Assembly (NCBI RefSeq): GCF_000812665.2
Contig: NZ_CP014327.1
Span: 2,323,501-2,387,500 of the forward strand
Reading direction: 5' to 3'
DNA: 64,000 nt
DNA from: Falsihalocynthiibacter arcticus
GTDB taxonomy: Bacteria; Pseudomonadota; Alphaproteobacteria; Rhodobacterales; Rhodobacteraceae
Under the pieces are notes generated by a model. That model ran no database searches and was not told where the DNA came from. It saw nothing but the letters and a program-made list of their open reading frames with translations. The first letter of the stretch is position 1. Each line of letters begins with the position of its first letter. Both the position numbers and the translations under genes were made by a program. Below, piece after piece: positions 8,875 through 17,792 of the stretch.

Positions 8875-8903
8875 TTGACGGACCATCTTCCTCTCGCTTA
8901 TCA
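8875..8903 (+). promoter_or_regulatory. Candidate sigma-70 promoter of the hydroxylase operon
   Basis: TTGACG at 8875-8880 is followed after exactly 17 bases by TTATCA at 8898-8903. It is the best -35/-10 pair in the gap, lies between the two candidate TetR operators, and sits about 50 bases upstream of the start codon at 8957. Confidence 0.55.
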
Positions 8904-8909
8904 AAAGTG

Positions 8910-8919
8910 ACCAGATGGT
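8910..8919. promoter_or_regulatory. Candidate TetR operator 2
   Basis: ACCAGATGGT is the second ACCA-N2-TGGT palindrome. It is preceded by AAAAGTG, the inverted form of the CACTTTT that follows operator 1, so the pair forms a larger mirrored arrangement with centres 55 bases apart. It sits just after the -10 box, where a bound repressor would block transcription start. Confidence 0.6.
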
Positions 8920-8956
8920 TACAACTTCGGCTGGAGGGCTGAAATTGAGGGGGAAC

Positions 8957-9817
8957 ATGAAATCACCAGCATTTGAATATATGCGGGCCGAAAGCGTTTT
9001 AGACGCAATGGCGGCCTATGCAGGTATGGACGGTGACGCGGTTTACCTTGCGGGAGGGCACAGTGTAATGCCAGCGATGGCGTTGCGCTTGCAGGCTCCA
9101 TCGTTGATGATTGACCTTGCCAATATCGAAGCACTGACTGGCGTTTCGCTTCAGGATGGGTGGCTTCGTATTGGCGCTATGACGCGCCACGTTCAGGCGA
9201 TGACCAACCCGTTGATCGCAACACACGCTCCCCTTTTCGCCGCCGCCGCACCGTTTGTCGCACATCCCGCCATCCGCAATCGCGGTACTCTCGGCGGGAG
9301 TCTGGCGCATGCAGATCCGGCTTCCGAGTTTCCCGCAGCAGCTGTCGCTATGCGGGCCGAGCTTGAAATAGCGTCGCAAACAGGCACGCGACGCGTGCCA
9401 GCGGATGCGTTTTTCCGCGACATCTATGAAACAGCAATCGAGCCCGGAGAAATCCTGCAGGCAATATACGTGCCCAACCCTGTGGCGGGGCAAATGATTG
9501 GGTTTGATGAGATCGCCCGAAGACGTGGAGATTACGCAATGGTGGGAGTTGCGGTTCAGGTCGTGTCCGTAGAAAACACAATGACAGACGTCAGTATCGC
9601 GTTGTTCTCCGTTGGAAATAAACCAACGCGCGCTGTTGGAGCGCAGGCGGCTTTGATCGGGCGGGCGTTGGATGGCGCATCGATTTCCGCGGCACAGGCC
9701 GCGCTTGGTGATGATCTCGATCCATCTGATGATCCACAGTTTCCCGCCAGCATGCGCGTCCACTTGGCACGCGTATTACTGGGCCGAGTTCTGGCAAATC
9801 TAAAGGCGGTAGCATGA
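8957..9817 (+). CDS. Molybdenum hydroxylase, FAD-binding subunit (CoxM type)
   Basis: This is the medium subunit of a xanthine-oxidase-family hydroxylase; it passes electrons from the iron-sulfur subunit to the acceptor through FAD. I start it at 8957 (MKSPAFEYMRAESV), after GAGGGGGAAC; a longer frame from 8915 would begin inside operator 2. FAD contacts are visible in AGGHSVMPAMALRL (about residues 33-46, the usual AGGTDL site) and in RNRGTLGGSLAHADPASEFP (about residues 113-132, the TLGG loop). The product is 286 residues, normal for the family. It overlaps the next gene by ATGA, which indicates coupled translation with the other two subunits. Confidence 0.9.
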   Translation: MKSPAFEYMRAESVLDAMAAYAGMDGDAVYLAGGHSVMPAMALRLQAPSLMIDLANIEALTGVSLQDGWLRIGAMTRHVQAMTNPLIATHAPLFAAAAPFVAHPAIRNRGTLGGSLAHADPASEFPAAAVAMRAELEIASQTGTRRVPADAFFRDIYETAIEPGEILQAIYVPNPVAGQMIGFDEIARRRGDYAMVGVAVQVVSVENTMTDVSIALFSVGNKPTRAVGAQAALIGRALDGASISAAQAALGDDLDPSDDPQFPASMRVHLARVLLGRVLANLKAVA

Positions 9818-10302
9818 AAACCGATATCAATTTTACCGTGAACGGAGAGGCCGTCCGCGAAGCGATTGAGCCGCGCACCAGTCTCGCGGACGTGTTGCGC
9901 GATAACTTGTCTTTGACGGGCACGCATTTGGGATGTGAAATGGGCGCTTGCGGGGCCTGTTTGGTGTTGCTGGACGGCGCTCCGGTGCACGCCTGCTTGG
10001 TTCTTGCGGTGCAGGTTGCAGGGCAAAAGATAGAGACGATCGAAGGTTTAAACAACAGCGGGCTGGTCGCAGACCTGCAAGAACAATTCCATGATCGCAA
10101 TGCGCTGCAATGTGGGTTTTGCACGAGCGGCATGTTGATGTCAGCGCATGCTTTGTTGTCACAAAACTCCATGCCGTCACGCCCGGAAATACGGGATGCC
10201 TTGTCGGGGAATTACTGTCGCTGCACTGGCTATGAGGCGATTGTCGATGCGATCTCGGCCACGGCTGAGCGACGGTCAAAAATCGTGGAGGGCGTGCAAT
10301 GA
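9814..10302 (+). CDS. Molybdenum hydroxylase, [2Fe-2S] subunit (CoxS type)
   Basis: This small subunit of 162 residues carries two [2Fe-2S] clusters. The plant-ferredoxin cluster ligands are in GCEMGACGACLVLLDGAPVH and the following Ala-Cys (about residues 44-65). The second, C-terminal cluster has CGFC (about residue 102) and NYCRCTGYEAI (about residues 136-146). Both sets are complete, so the electron chain looks functional. It overlaps its neighbours by four bases on each side (9814-9817 and 10299-10302), giving the medium-small-large subunit order. Confidence 0.93.
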   Translation: MKTDINFTVNGEAVREAIEPRTSLADVLRDNLSLTGTHLGCEMGACGACLVLLDGAPVHACLVLAVQVAGQKIETIEGLNNSGLVADLQEQFHDRNALQCGFCTSGMLMSAHALLSQNSMPSRPEIRDALSGNYCRCTGYEAIVDAISATAERRSKIVEGVQ

Positions 10303-12653
10303 CAACCTCCAAGGGTCATATTGGCCAATCACATCGGCGGGAAAATGCCCTGCGCCATTTGGCGGGACGTGGGCGTTTTGTGACCGATCTGGTACTGCCG
10401 CGCATGCTTCATGCCGCCTTTGTGCGCAGTCCGATGGCCAAGGGCAAAATCGTTGAACTCGACGTTTCGGATGCCGCTGCGGCCTCCGGTGTCGTGCGCG
10501 TGTTCACGGCCGAAACGTTAAACGATATGTGCGCGCCGTGGACCGGTGTTCTTGATCATTTCGCAGGCATGCAAAGCGGGGCGCAAAACCTGCTTGCCGA
10601 GAAAGAAGTGCTTTGGGCGGGGCATCCGGTTGTAATGATTTTGGCGCACAGCCGTGCCGAGGCCGAAGACGCCTGCGAGCTGGTCATGTTGGACATCGAA
10701 GATGAAGACGCGGTTGTCGATGGTGAGGCGGCGCTGGCCGGCGGGTCGCCTCTGGCGGCCGAAGGGCTCGACAGCAATCTGTGTTTTCAAACGGTGCTGA
10801 AAACACCCGGTTTGGACGAAGCGTTCTCAAGTGCTGCGCATGTCGTCGAAGGCAACTTCACCTTTGGACGCCACACGGCTGTCTCACTGGAACCCCGAGC
10901 GATTGTCGCAGATTTTGATCCTTCAACAGGACAGTTGAATGTGCATCAAGGCACCCAAACGCCTTATCAGTTTCAGGATGTCTATTCCCGCCATTTTGGC
11001 CTGCCCGAAGGTAAAGTTCGCGTAATTGCGCCCGATGTTGGCGGCTCGTTCGGGATGAAATTGCATGTCTATCACGAGGAAATGGCAACGGTTGCTGCCA
11101 GCCTGAAACTGGGGCGACCGGTACGGTTTGTGGCGGATCGGCTGGAAAGTTTTCTGTCAGACATCCATGCCCGCGACCACCGCGTTAAGGCCCGCATGGC
11201 GCTCGATTCGAACGGAGGCATTCTGGCGATGGATGTCGATGATATGACGCAAATAGGCGCGTTCTCAAGCTATCCGCGCACCAGTGTGGCCGAGGGCAAT
11301 CAGGTGATCCGCCTAATGGGCGCTCCCTACCAGATGCCGGACTATCGCGGACGATTGTCAGTCGTTTTTCAAAACAAGGTGCAGACCAGTCAATACCGAG
11401 CTGTTGGCCATCCGATTGCCTGTGCCGTCACCGAAGCGTTGGTTGATCTGGCCGCTGAAGAATTGGGGCTGGACCCGTTTGAAATGCGCCAGCGCAACTT
11501 GGTGGCTGATGACGCGTATCCCTATGTGTCTGCGACCGGATATCAGTTTGAAAAACTGTCACATCAGGCCAGCTTGGCAAAACTACGTGATTTGATGGGC
11601 TATGACGCGCTGCGCCAAGAGCAAGCTACGTTGCGCACACAGGGTATTTATCGCGGCATTGGCATCGCGCCTTTCGTGGAAATTACCAACCCGGGCGCGA
11701 CGTTCTATGGCGTCGGCGGCGCGCGTATTTCGGCTCAAGACGGTGCGGTGGTGCGTTTGACACCCGCAGGAGACGTGTATTGTGCGATCTCGGTGACCGA
11801 ACAAGGGCAGGGCACCGAAACCATCATCGCCCAAGTGATCGCAGACCAATTGGGCGTGACGCCTGATCAGGTGAAAGTCTCCACCGGAGACACAGACACA
11901 ACGCCAAGCGGCGGGGCAACATGGGCCTGTCGCGGCGCGGGCATCGGCGGGGAAACTGCCTTGCGGGCTGGGCGCAAATTACAGGAACAGATCCTGACCT
12001 TGGCTGCGGCCATCCTGCAAACGGATCCAACCCTGCTGTCCCTTGCTAATGGGGCGGTGGTCGACACGGCAACGCAACATGAGCGGATCACGCTGGCAGA
12101 AATTGGCCGCATTGCAACCTATCGTCCGGATACTCTGCCAAAGGGCTGCGACCATTCGCTGACCGTTGCACAGCATTATGCGCCGACGGGCTATCCGTTT
12201 GATTTCACAAACGGTATTCAGGCCAGCTATGTCGAAGTCGACATAGAAACCGGTGTCACGCGCCTGCTGAAACACTGGGTCGTTGAGGATTGTGGCCGCA
12301 TTATCAACCCGCTTTTGGTCGACGAGCAAATTCGGGGCGGCGTGGTCCAAGGGCTTGGGCCCGCGTTTTTCGAGGAGTGCCTGTATGACGACATGGGCCA
12401 GATGGTAAATGCGTCTTTGGCTGATTATCTGGTGCCGATGGCGGGCGAAATGCCCGACATCGAAATTGCCCATATCGAAACACCGACGCTGGATACAATC
12501 CTTGGCGCGAAGGGCGTGGGGGAGGCGGGAACCGCGGCTGCTGGCGCTGCTGCGATGAACGCCGTGAATGACGCGCTGCGCCCGACGGGGGCACGTGTTT
12601 CCCAAACCCCAATGACGCCGATGCGTATTCTGACCGCCCTAGGGCATTTGTAA
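10299..12653 (+). CDS. Molybdenum hydroxylase, large molybdopterin subunit
   Basis: The 784-residue catalytic subunit holds the molybdenum-cytosine-dinucleotide-type cofactor. Landmarks are the cofactor loop GGSFGMKLHVYHEE (about residue 247), the segment QYRAVGHPIACAVTEAL (about residue 366) and, near the C-terminus, GVGEAGTAAAGAAAMNAVND, whose Glu is the general base of the family. The position occupied by AYRCSFR in true CO dehydrogenases (form I) reads QYRAVGH here, and it is not the form II AYRGAGR either. It is therefore not a CO dehydrogenase but a hydroxylase of an organic, probably (hetero)aromatic, substrate. The CoxG-like protein and TRAP importer downstream fit a dedicated catabolic operon. 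Confidence 0.9.
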   Translation: MTTSKGHIGQSHRRENALRHLAGRGRFVTDLVLPRMLHAAFVRSPMAKGKIVELDVSDAAAASGVVRVFTAETLNDMCAPWTGVLDHFAGMQSGAQNLLAEKEVLWAGHPVVMILAHSRAEAEDACELVMLDIEDEDAVVDGEAALAGGSPLAAEGLDSNLCFQTVLKTPGLDEAFSSAAHVVEGNFTFGRHTAVSLEPRAIVADFDPSTGQLNVHQGTQTPYQFQDVYSRHFGLPEGKVRVIAPDVGGSFGMKLHVYHEEMATVAASLKLGRPVRFVADRLESFLSDIHARDHRVKARMALDSNGGILAMDVDDMTQIGAFSSYPRTSVAEGNQVIRLMGAPYQMPDYRGRLSVVFQNKVQTSQYRAVGHPIACAVTEALVDLAAEELGLDPFEMRQRNLVADDAYPYVSATGYQFEKLSHQASLAKLRDLMGYDALRQEQATLRTQGIYRGIGIAPFVEITNPGATFYGVGGARISAQDGAVVRLTPAGDVYCAISVTEQGQGTETIIAQVIADQLGVTPDQVKVSTGDTDTTPSGGATWACRGAGIGGETALRAGRKLQEQILTLAAAILQTDPTLLSLANGAVVDTATQHERITLAEIGRIATYRPDTLPKGCDHSLTVAQHYAPTGYPFDFTNGIQASYVEVDIETGVTRLLKHWVVEDCGRIINPLLVDEQIRGGVVQGLGPAFFEECLYDDMGQMVNASLADYLVPMAGEMPDIEIAHIETPTLDTILGAKGVGEAGTAAAGAAAMNAVNDALRPTGARVSQTPMTPMRILTALGHL

Positions 12654-12679
12654 AACGGGTCAACTAAAGGACAATAACG

Positions 12680-13140
12680 ATGGAACTTCAAGGCACCCAA
12701 CCCCTTAGCGCAACCCCCGATCAGGTGTGGACGGCGCTATTTGATCGCGATGTATTGGAACGGGCGATCCCTGGCTGTGAAAGCTTGGAGCAGACCAGCG
12801 ACACAAGCTTCTCCGCCGTGGTTAAGCTAAAGATCGGGCCAGTCTCCGCGCGCTTCAAAGGCGATGTTGAGTTGAGTGACATTGACCCCGGCAAGTCCTG
12901 CACGCTGTCTGGCAAGGGCTCTGGCGGGATCGCAGGCTTTGCCAAGGGCGCGGCGCGTATGACGCTGACGCCAGAGGGCGGTGGCACCGTGCTGGATTAT
13001 ACCGCAGACGTTGCAATTGGGGGAAACTCGCCGCCTTGGGGAACCGATTGATCAAGGCCACGGCCCAGAAACTTACCGGCGAATTCTTCGCCAACTTTAC
13101 CACCGCTCTGACTGGCGAGGCCAAAGAACCCGCCGCCTGA
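12680..13140 (+). pseudogene. CoxG-like SRPBCC protein, interrupted by one missing G
   Basis: The frame starts MELQGTQPLSATPDQVWTAL and follows the CoxG/SRPBCC pattern (PGCESLEQ, then FKGDVELSDIDPGKSCTL, then GFAKGAARMTLTPEGGGT). CoxG-type proteins bind membranes or assist the paired molybdenum hydroxylase. The open frame ends early at 13051, but adding one G to the run at 13019-13023 restores AIGGKLAALGNRLIKATAQK and a natural end at TGA 13138-13140 (about 153 residues). The same kind of single-base loss is seen in four other genes of this window, so a consensus error is more likely than real inactivation. RBS AAAGGACAATAACG precedes the ATG. Confidence 0.8.
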
Positions 13141-13198
13141 GTGTTTAACACGACCAATACTGACCGCGCAGGACGCGGGATTTCTAAGGGAGGAAACC

Positions 13199-14272
13199 AT
13201 GAAATCAACTCGCCGAGCCTTTTTGGCTGCATCTTCGGCTACGCTTGCGTTGCCATTCTTGAACACCCGTCTGATCGCGGCGGAAACCATCAACATCCAG
13301 ATCGGCTCTAGCCATCCGACGAACAACATCTGGGTCTATGCGATGCAAAACGCATTGCAGCCTGAACTGGAACGTTTGCTGGCCGACGCTGGGGGCAATT
13401 ACACAGTCAACTGGAATGAAAATTATGGTGGCACACTTTACAAATTCAAAGATACCCGCTCCGCTGTGCGCGATGGGATCGTTGACATCGGCATGGTCGG
13501 TACGGTTTGGGAAGGATCGGCAATGCCTTTGCAGAACGTCACCTATTTCACACCCTTCGCAAACGCCGACCACAATGTTGTCATCGATATTTTTGACAAG
13601 CTGACGGATGAGCTTCCGGAGCTTCGGGCTGGCTGGACCGACCAGAACATGGTGCATCTGTCGTCGCTGGTAACCGATAGCTATGACATCTATTCGAACT
13701 TCCCGATCGCGTCTGTTGATGACGTGAAAAATCGCCGCCTAAACGCGCCTGGAACGTCTGCCAATTGGCTGGCAAACACGGGCTGCACACCAGTTAACGG
13801 CGCACTAACAACTTATTACACGGATATCCAAACAGGCGTGTCCGAAGGGACGTTGTCCTTTGCCAGCGGCATTCAGCCAACCCGCGTGTATGAAGTGGCT
13901 CCGCATTTGACACGCGTCGGATTTGGGTCGATGTACTTTGGCGGGATCGCGGTAAATAAGCAGTTCCATGATGGTTTGCCTGCCGAAGTGCAAACCGCAC
14001 TCCGCGAAGCTGGCCGCATTACTTCCCGCAGTCACGGTGACTATGTGACCGAGCGTTCGACCAGTGCGATGACAGAAATGGTCGCCGCGGGCCTTCAGGT
14101 TTCGGAAATGGAACAGGTCGAGCGTGAGAAATGGGCTGCAACGTTGCCTAATGTTGCCAAACCTTGGCTGGATGCAAACGGTCCGGCGGCTGCCGTCGTG
14201 ATGAAAGCATATTTCGACGAACTCAAGGCGCGCGGGATCACCCCAGCGCGTGATTGGTCCGCCGAGATCTAG
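13199..14272 (+). CDS. TRAP transporter substrate-binding protein, DctP family, Tat signal
   Basis: The protein is 357 residues. The N-terminus has a twin-arginine export signal (STRRAFLAASSATLALPFLN, residues 3-22), so it is probably folded in the cytoplasm before export. DctP features follow: a start IQIGSSHPTNNIWV, a long hinge helix and the ligand-binding region FASGIQPTRVYEVAPHLTRV. It is preceded by GGGAGGAAACC. It lies 58 bases after the CoxG-like gene and 43 bases before the TRAP membrane genes, so it shares an operon with the molybdenum hydroxylase. It probably captures the hydroxylase substrate, most likely an organic acid. Confidence 0.9.
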   Translation: MKSTRRAFLAASSATLALPFLNTRLIAAETINIQIGSSHPTNNIWVYAMQNALQPELERLLADAGGNYTVNWNENYGGTLYKFKDTRSAVRDGIVDIGMVGTVWEGSAMPLQNVTYFTPFANADHNVVIDIFDKLTDELPELRAGWTDQNMVHLSSLVTDSYDIYSNFPIASVDDVKNRRLNAPGTSANWLANTGCTPVNGALTTYYTDIQTGVSEGTLSFASGIQPTRVYEVAPHLTRVGFGSMYFGGIAVNKQFHDGLPAEVQTALREAGRITSRSHGDYVTERSTSAMTEMVAAGLQVSEMEQVEREKWAATLPNVAKPWLDANGPAAAVVMKAYFDELKARGITPARDWSAEI

Positions 14273-14315
14273 GCCAAGACAAGCAACGCAAAACCATACG
14301 ATTTTAAGCCGCTGA

Positions 14316-14873
14316 ATGGGGAACGACATGCAACAAGACGGGGTTATAGACCTAAAATCAAACCCGTATAAACGGGGGCTGCAGGTTGCTCTAAACGCTG
14401 TTGCGGCGATTGGAACCGTATGGATATTTGCCATTATGCTCATGATTGTGGCCGACGTGTTCGGCCGCAATTTTCTGGGATTGCCGATTACCGGTGTCCC
14501 AGAAATCGCTGCACGTAGCGTGGTTGCGATTGTTTTTCTGATGTTACCCGCCGCCGCCTTGAACGGGACATTGATCCGCGCCGACTTCCTGTTGCGCGGT
14601 TTGCGACGCTACTCCCGCCGTTCGGTGTATTTTTTGGATACGGTTTTTGCATTGGTCGGGGCCGTGCTCTTTGCGCTGGTGGCGATCGCGGCTTGGCCGG
14701 ACACCCATGAAGCTTGGGCAACCTCCGAGTTCTTTGGCGTGCGCGGTGTCTGGACCCTGCCAACTCTGCCGTTCCACCTGCTTGTGGTGCTGGGGTCAGG
14801 CGCGACAAGCTTTGCCTTTGTTACCGTCGCCATCGAAAGCGCGATGCAAATAAAATCCGAAAAGGGTCACTGA
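14316..14873 (+). CDS. TRAP transporter small permease, DctQ family
   Basis: This is a 185-residue membrane protein with four predicted membrane segments, starting at LNAVAAIGTVWIFAIMLMIV (about residues 28-47). The family hallmark VADVFGRNFLG (about residues 47-57) follows the first segment. It ends one base before the start of the large subunit, the usual DctQ-DctM arrangement; the two form the sodium-coupled membrane unit for the DctP protein at 13199. Confidence 0.9.
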   Translation: MGNDMQQDGVIDLKSNPYKRGLQVALNAVAAIGTVWIFAIMLMIVADVFGRNFLGLPITGVPEIAARSVVAIVFLMLPAAALNGTLIRADFLLRGLRRYSRRSVYFLDTVFALVGAVLFALVAIAAWPDTHEAWATSEFFGVRGVWTLPTLPFHLLVVLGSGATSFAFVTVAIESAMQIKSEKGH

Positions 14874-14874
14874 G

Positions 14875-16197
14875 ATGAGTAGTATTTCCATAGGCCTGAT
14901 CCTGATCGGCGTTTTGTTTACACTGGTCCTGATGGGAATGCGGATTGCCGTCGCCCTGATGGCTGTTGCGTTTGCGGGGGTCTGGATTATCCGCGGTAAT
15001 TTCGATCTGTCGATGCGCTTGATGTCGATGGCCGCGTATAATGGTGTGGCGAATTACCTGTTTGCCACGATCCCCCTCTTTGTCCTGATGGGGCACCTTG
15101 TCAGCATCTCGAACGTGGGAAAAGACACGTTTGACGTGGCCGAGACCTTGTTGCGGCGCCTTCTGGGCGGTTTGGGCATTGCCACGGTTGCCGCCAATAC
15201 GATTTTTGCAGCTGTCACGGGGGTTTCCATCGCGTCAGCCGCTGTGTTCACCAAAGTTGCCGTACCCGAAATGACGCGCCACGGCTATCGCCCTTCGTTT
15301 TCGGCGGGCACCGTCGCAGGAAGCTCGGTTTTGGGCATGTTGATCCCGCCCAGCCTGCTGTTGATTATCTATGGTGTGCTGGCCGAACAATCCATTGGCC
15401 GTATGTTCATCGCAGGGTTGCTTCCCGGTGCGCTTCTGGCTGGGGGCTTTGTTTTGTGGATTTTGCTGGTGTCCAAATTCGCGCCCAGCTTAGTATTTAC
15501 GCAAGAGTATCTTACGCACAAAAAGAAAGCTCTCCCATTCCCTCCTGCGATGCCCGTGCCCGAAATTTTACGAAAGCTGGCGCCGATCTGTGTGTTGGTC
15601 TTGTTCGTACTGGGCGGGCTATATAGCGGATTTTTCACCCCGACCGAAGCTGGGGGCGTGGGTGCTTTCGCGGCGCTGATTGTCGCTTTGATGCGCCGCA
15701 GCCTCAACCTGCGTAAATGGTGGGACGTGTTGACCCAGACCGGATCGATTTCGGTCGGCATTCTAGCGCTGCTTGTCGCGGCAAGCTTCTATAGTCAAAT
15801 GCTAGCGGTTGCGGGAATTCCGTCTGCCATCGGAAATTTCGTGCAAACCAGTGGGTTTGGTTCCGTCGGTTTTTTGATCGTCTATGTGGTCATTGTTTTG
15901 CTACTGGGGATGATCTTGGACAGCAGTTCGATCCTGTTGATCGTTGTGCCAATCGCTGCTCCTATTGCGCAAAATCTCGGCTTTGATCTGATCCAATTTG
16001 GTATCATCACTGTCATCGCGGTTGAGGTGGGCCTGTTAACACCTCCGTTTGGGATTTCCATTTTCACGGTGCATTCGACCCTCGCCGACGACAGTACAAC
16101 GCTGGAATCAATCTTTGCAGGCGCGCTTCCCTACGTAGGGGTGATGCTGATTGTCCTTACGCTTGTCGCGGTATTTCCCGGGCTTGTGATCGGATGA
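14875..16197 (+). CDS. TRAP transporter large permease, DctM family
   Basis: This 440-residue protein has about twelve membrane segments and forms the transport channel. Family motifs are seen in PLFVLMGHLVSISNVGKD (about residue 67), GTVAGSSVLGMLIPPSLLLI (about residue 145) and GFFTPTEAGGVGAFAALIVA (about residue 245). The length is normal and the frame intact. It is the last gene of the hydroxylase/TRAP operon; a 28-base palindrome lies 40 bases after its stop. Confidence 0.92.
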   Translation: MSSISIGLILIGVLFTLVLMGMRIAVALMAVAFAGVWIIRGNFDLSMRLMSMAAYNGVANYLFATIPLFVLMGHLVSISNVGKDTFDVAETLLRRLLGGLGIATVAANTIFAAVTGVSIASAAVFTKVAVPEMTRHGYRPSFSAGTVAGSSVLGMLIPPSLLLIIYGVLAEQSIGRMFIAGLLPGALLAGGFVLWILLVSKFAPSLVFTQEYLTHKKKALPFPPAMPVPEILRKLAPICVLVLFVLGGLYSGFFTPTEAGGVGAFAALIVALMRRSLNLRKWWDVLTQTGSISVGILALLVAASFYSQMLAVAGIPSAIGNFVQTSGFGSVGFLIVYVVIVLLLGMILDSSSILLIVVPIAAPIAQNLGFDLIQFGIITVIAVEVGLLTPPFGISIFTVHSTLADDSTTLESIFAGALPYVGVMLIVLTLVAVFPGLVIG

Positions 16198-16236
16198 GGG
16201 ATGAGGCTGGATATGAGGCTCAGGTGGTGTTCAATA

Positions 16237-16264
16237 CCCACCAACCGACGCGTCGGTTGGTGGG
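16237..16264. terminator. 28-base perfect palindrome after the TRAP operon
   Basis: The left arm CCCACCAACCGACG is followed without a spacer by its exact reverse complement CGTCGGTTGGTGGG. The position just after the operon's last stop suggests an mRNA 3' end hairpin. There is no T-run on either side (ATGG follows), so it does not meet the standard intrinsic-terminator form and could instead be a protein-binding site. Confidence 0.5.
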
Positions 16265-16421
16265 ATGGTTTATAGAGGGCATCCAAAATACTTTAGAAAA
16301 GAGAGCCAGGTTGTCGTAGGCTTGACCATATCAAGCTGATATTTGTTTCGACCTATGGGGTAGATATAGGAACGGTACATTATTCTTTCCCGTCATAGTT
16401 GAACTCATTGGATAGACACGA

Positions 16422-16631
16422 TTAGCTGATGCCGATTTCGACTCCGTGCGCGGAAAGCGACCGCATCGTCTCAAGTGAAGCAGCTCTCTACTTCACGAGG
16501 GGTGATAACTGCACCTGCTCAAATAGGCTGCGCATAAATCCTTCGGACAGGTTTTCACGAAAAAGGATCATCGGATAATGGACCAGTTCGTCTAGTGGCC
16601 CGTGAAGCGGATGCCGCGCTGACAACTTTAG
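16422..16631 (-). pseudogene. Relic of a LysR-type effector domain
   Basis: Translated on the minus strand from 16631, one frame gives LKLSARHPLHGPLDELVHYP then MILFRENLSEGFMRSLFEQV, a stop, then RAASLETMRSLSAHGVEIGI and a final stop at 16422. The order HPL...L..L...P.ilf..n ... Lf.q....P....ra.s.et...lvahG.gigi is the second half of a LysR effector domain. The internal stop and missing DNA-binding half show it is dead. Confidence 0.5.
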
Positions 16632-16758
16632 CGAACGAATCTACGCATAGCTGTCGTCGCTTCTGACCGCAGCGAATGTCCACAAACCCGCCCTTGTTGC
16701 TATAATCCAATTTTCGCCGTAGTAGGTAAAAATTAGGACTTTAGCAGGTTCAGACTGG

Positions 16759-17172
16759 TCAGCGTGTCGGCGCCTTATACAAAGGCAAGTATTTATCAAT
16801 TCGAGCTCCCGCAACCATTGTAATCGACCCCAAACCCGCACACGCTGCGGGTTTGGTCGTTTTTGCATCCCCCAATGCCAAAATACCCGCCAATTCTCCT
16901 GCGAGTTCAATGCGATGCCCGTTCGGCGCATCCTCGTCCGGTAGCATCCTTATCTCTGAAATCAATTCCCGCAGCGCCTCAGTGGCTTCAGTCATTAGGG
17001 CAGGGTCTTGCAGGGCTGACGACAGGTTGCGGATTTTTGTCTGGTAGACTGTCGACAGGCTCGGGTGCAGACGCAGAGTTGGTGGCTCAAGGCTTTGCTC
17101 CAGTATACTTGACAGAGATAGCTTCTCGTTCTCCTGCTCCGCAATCCGTTCCTTCATGCTGGGTTGATACAT
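16759..17172 (-). pseudogene. C-terminal fragment of a large serine recombinase
   Basis: The 137-codon frame holds LHPSLSTVYQTKIRNLSSAL followed by QDPALMTEATEALRELISEI and the tail ELAGELAGILAL. This is the helical C-terminal region of resolvase/invertase-type recombinases of Rhodobacterales islands. The catalytic N-terminal domain is absent upstream, so it cannot recombine DNA. It marks an old integration event between the two TRAP operons. Confidence 0.6.
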
Positions 17173-17791
17173 ATCGCCCCAGATCAGCAGGTTGAAAACT
17201 GATCACCATGATTATGGAAAGCAGTCATTCATGCTCGAACGGCGTATTGGTACTTTGTCCGCAAAACCGCCAGAAAGTCTCAATTTTGATATCAATTAGC
17301 AATTCAAACGGCGATTTCCCCCGTCTGAACAAGCGGTAGTCTCACTGGCTCAGTAGAGACAAGTTCGAATCTGTCTGACACCACCTGTCTGGACGCGTGA
17401 GGGTTGGCTTTGTCTGGCTGTGATCCTGGACTACATTCTCGGGGTGTGATCGGCTGGGCCCCCTCTCATCGATAAGTGAGAATTGGGGCGGCACAAAAAC
17501 GGGACAGGTCCACATGGGCGCGCTTTTGCTTGCGGAAGCATTGCGTAAAGGAACCTTGGGTCTCAGGCTTGGGGTTGCAAATTAATGTTTAATTCTAAAT
17601 CTTATTGATTGCAGTCACGTACTTCATAAGAAGTTCCCCATCTCAATTTATCGGCTGTATTTGCGGTTATTGGACTGATGTCGGCCCAATTAGCGGCATT
17701 TTTTTGCCCGTCTGCCTATTCTTTGAGCGCCAATTAGGGCGTACGCGCGGTTTTCTACAGTATTTCTTGCAATTAATTACTTTAAGATTGA
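17173..17791. other. Intergenic region, decayed island DNA
   Basis: No gene was recognised in these 620 bases. At 17335-17385 there is a short stretch with AGTTCGAATCTGTC and a CACCACC ending that resembles a tRNA 3' half, but stem pairing is poor and no 5' half was found. From 17580 the DNA becomes AT-rich and leads into the GntR promoter region. Confidence 0.35.
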
Positions 17792-17792
17792 A

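Noticed and set aside
10299-12653. Annotation as carbon monoxide dehydrogenase large subunit (coxL)
   Set aside because: The active-site loop reads QYRAVGH, not AYRCSFR (form I) or AYRGAGR (form II), and there are no coxDEF maturation genes nearby.
12996-13030. Programmed frameshift in the CoxG-like gene
   Set aside because: The G5 run lacks a family precedent for recoding, and the same one-base loss occurs in four unrelated genes of the window, which favours sequence error.
17335-17385. tRNA gene
   Set aside because: A TTCGAAT loop and CACCACC end are present, but the T-stem pairs poorly and no 5' half, anticodon arm or acceptor partner was found.
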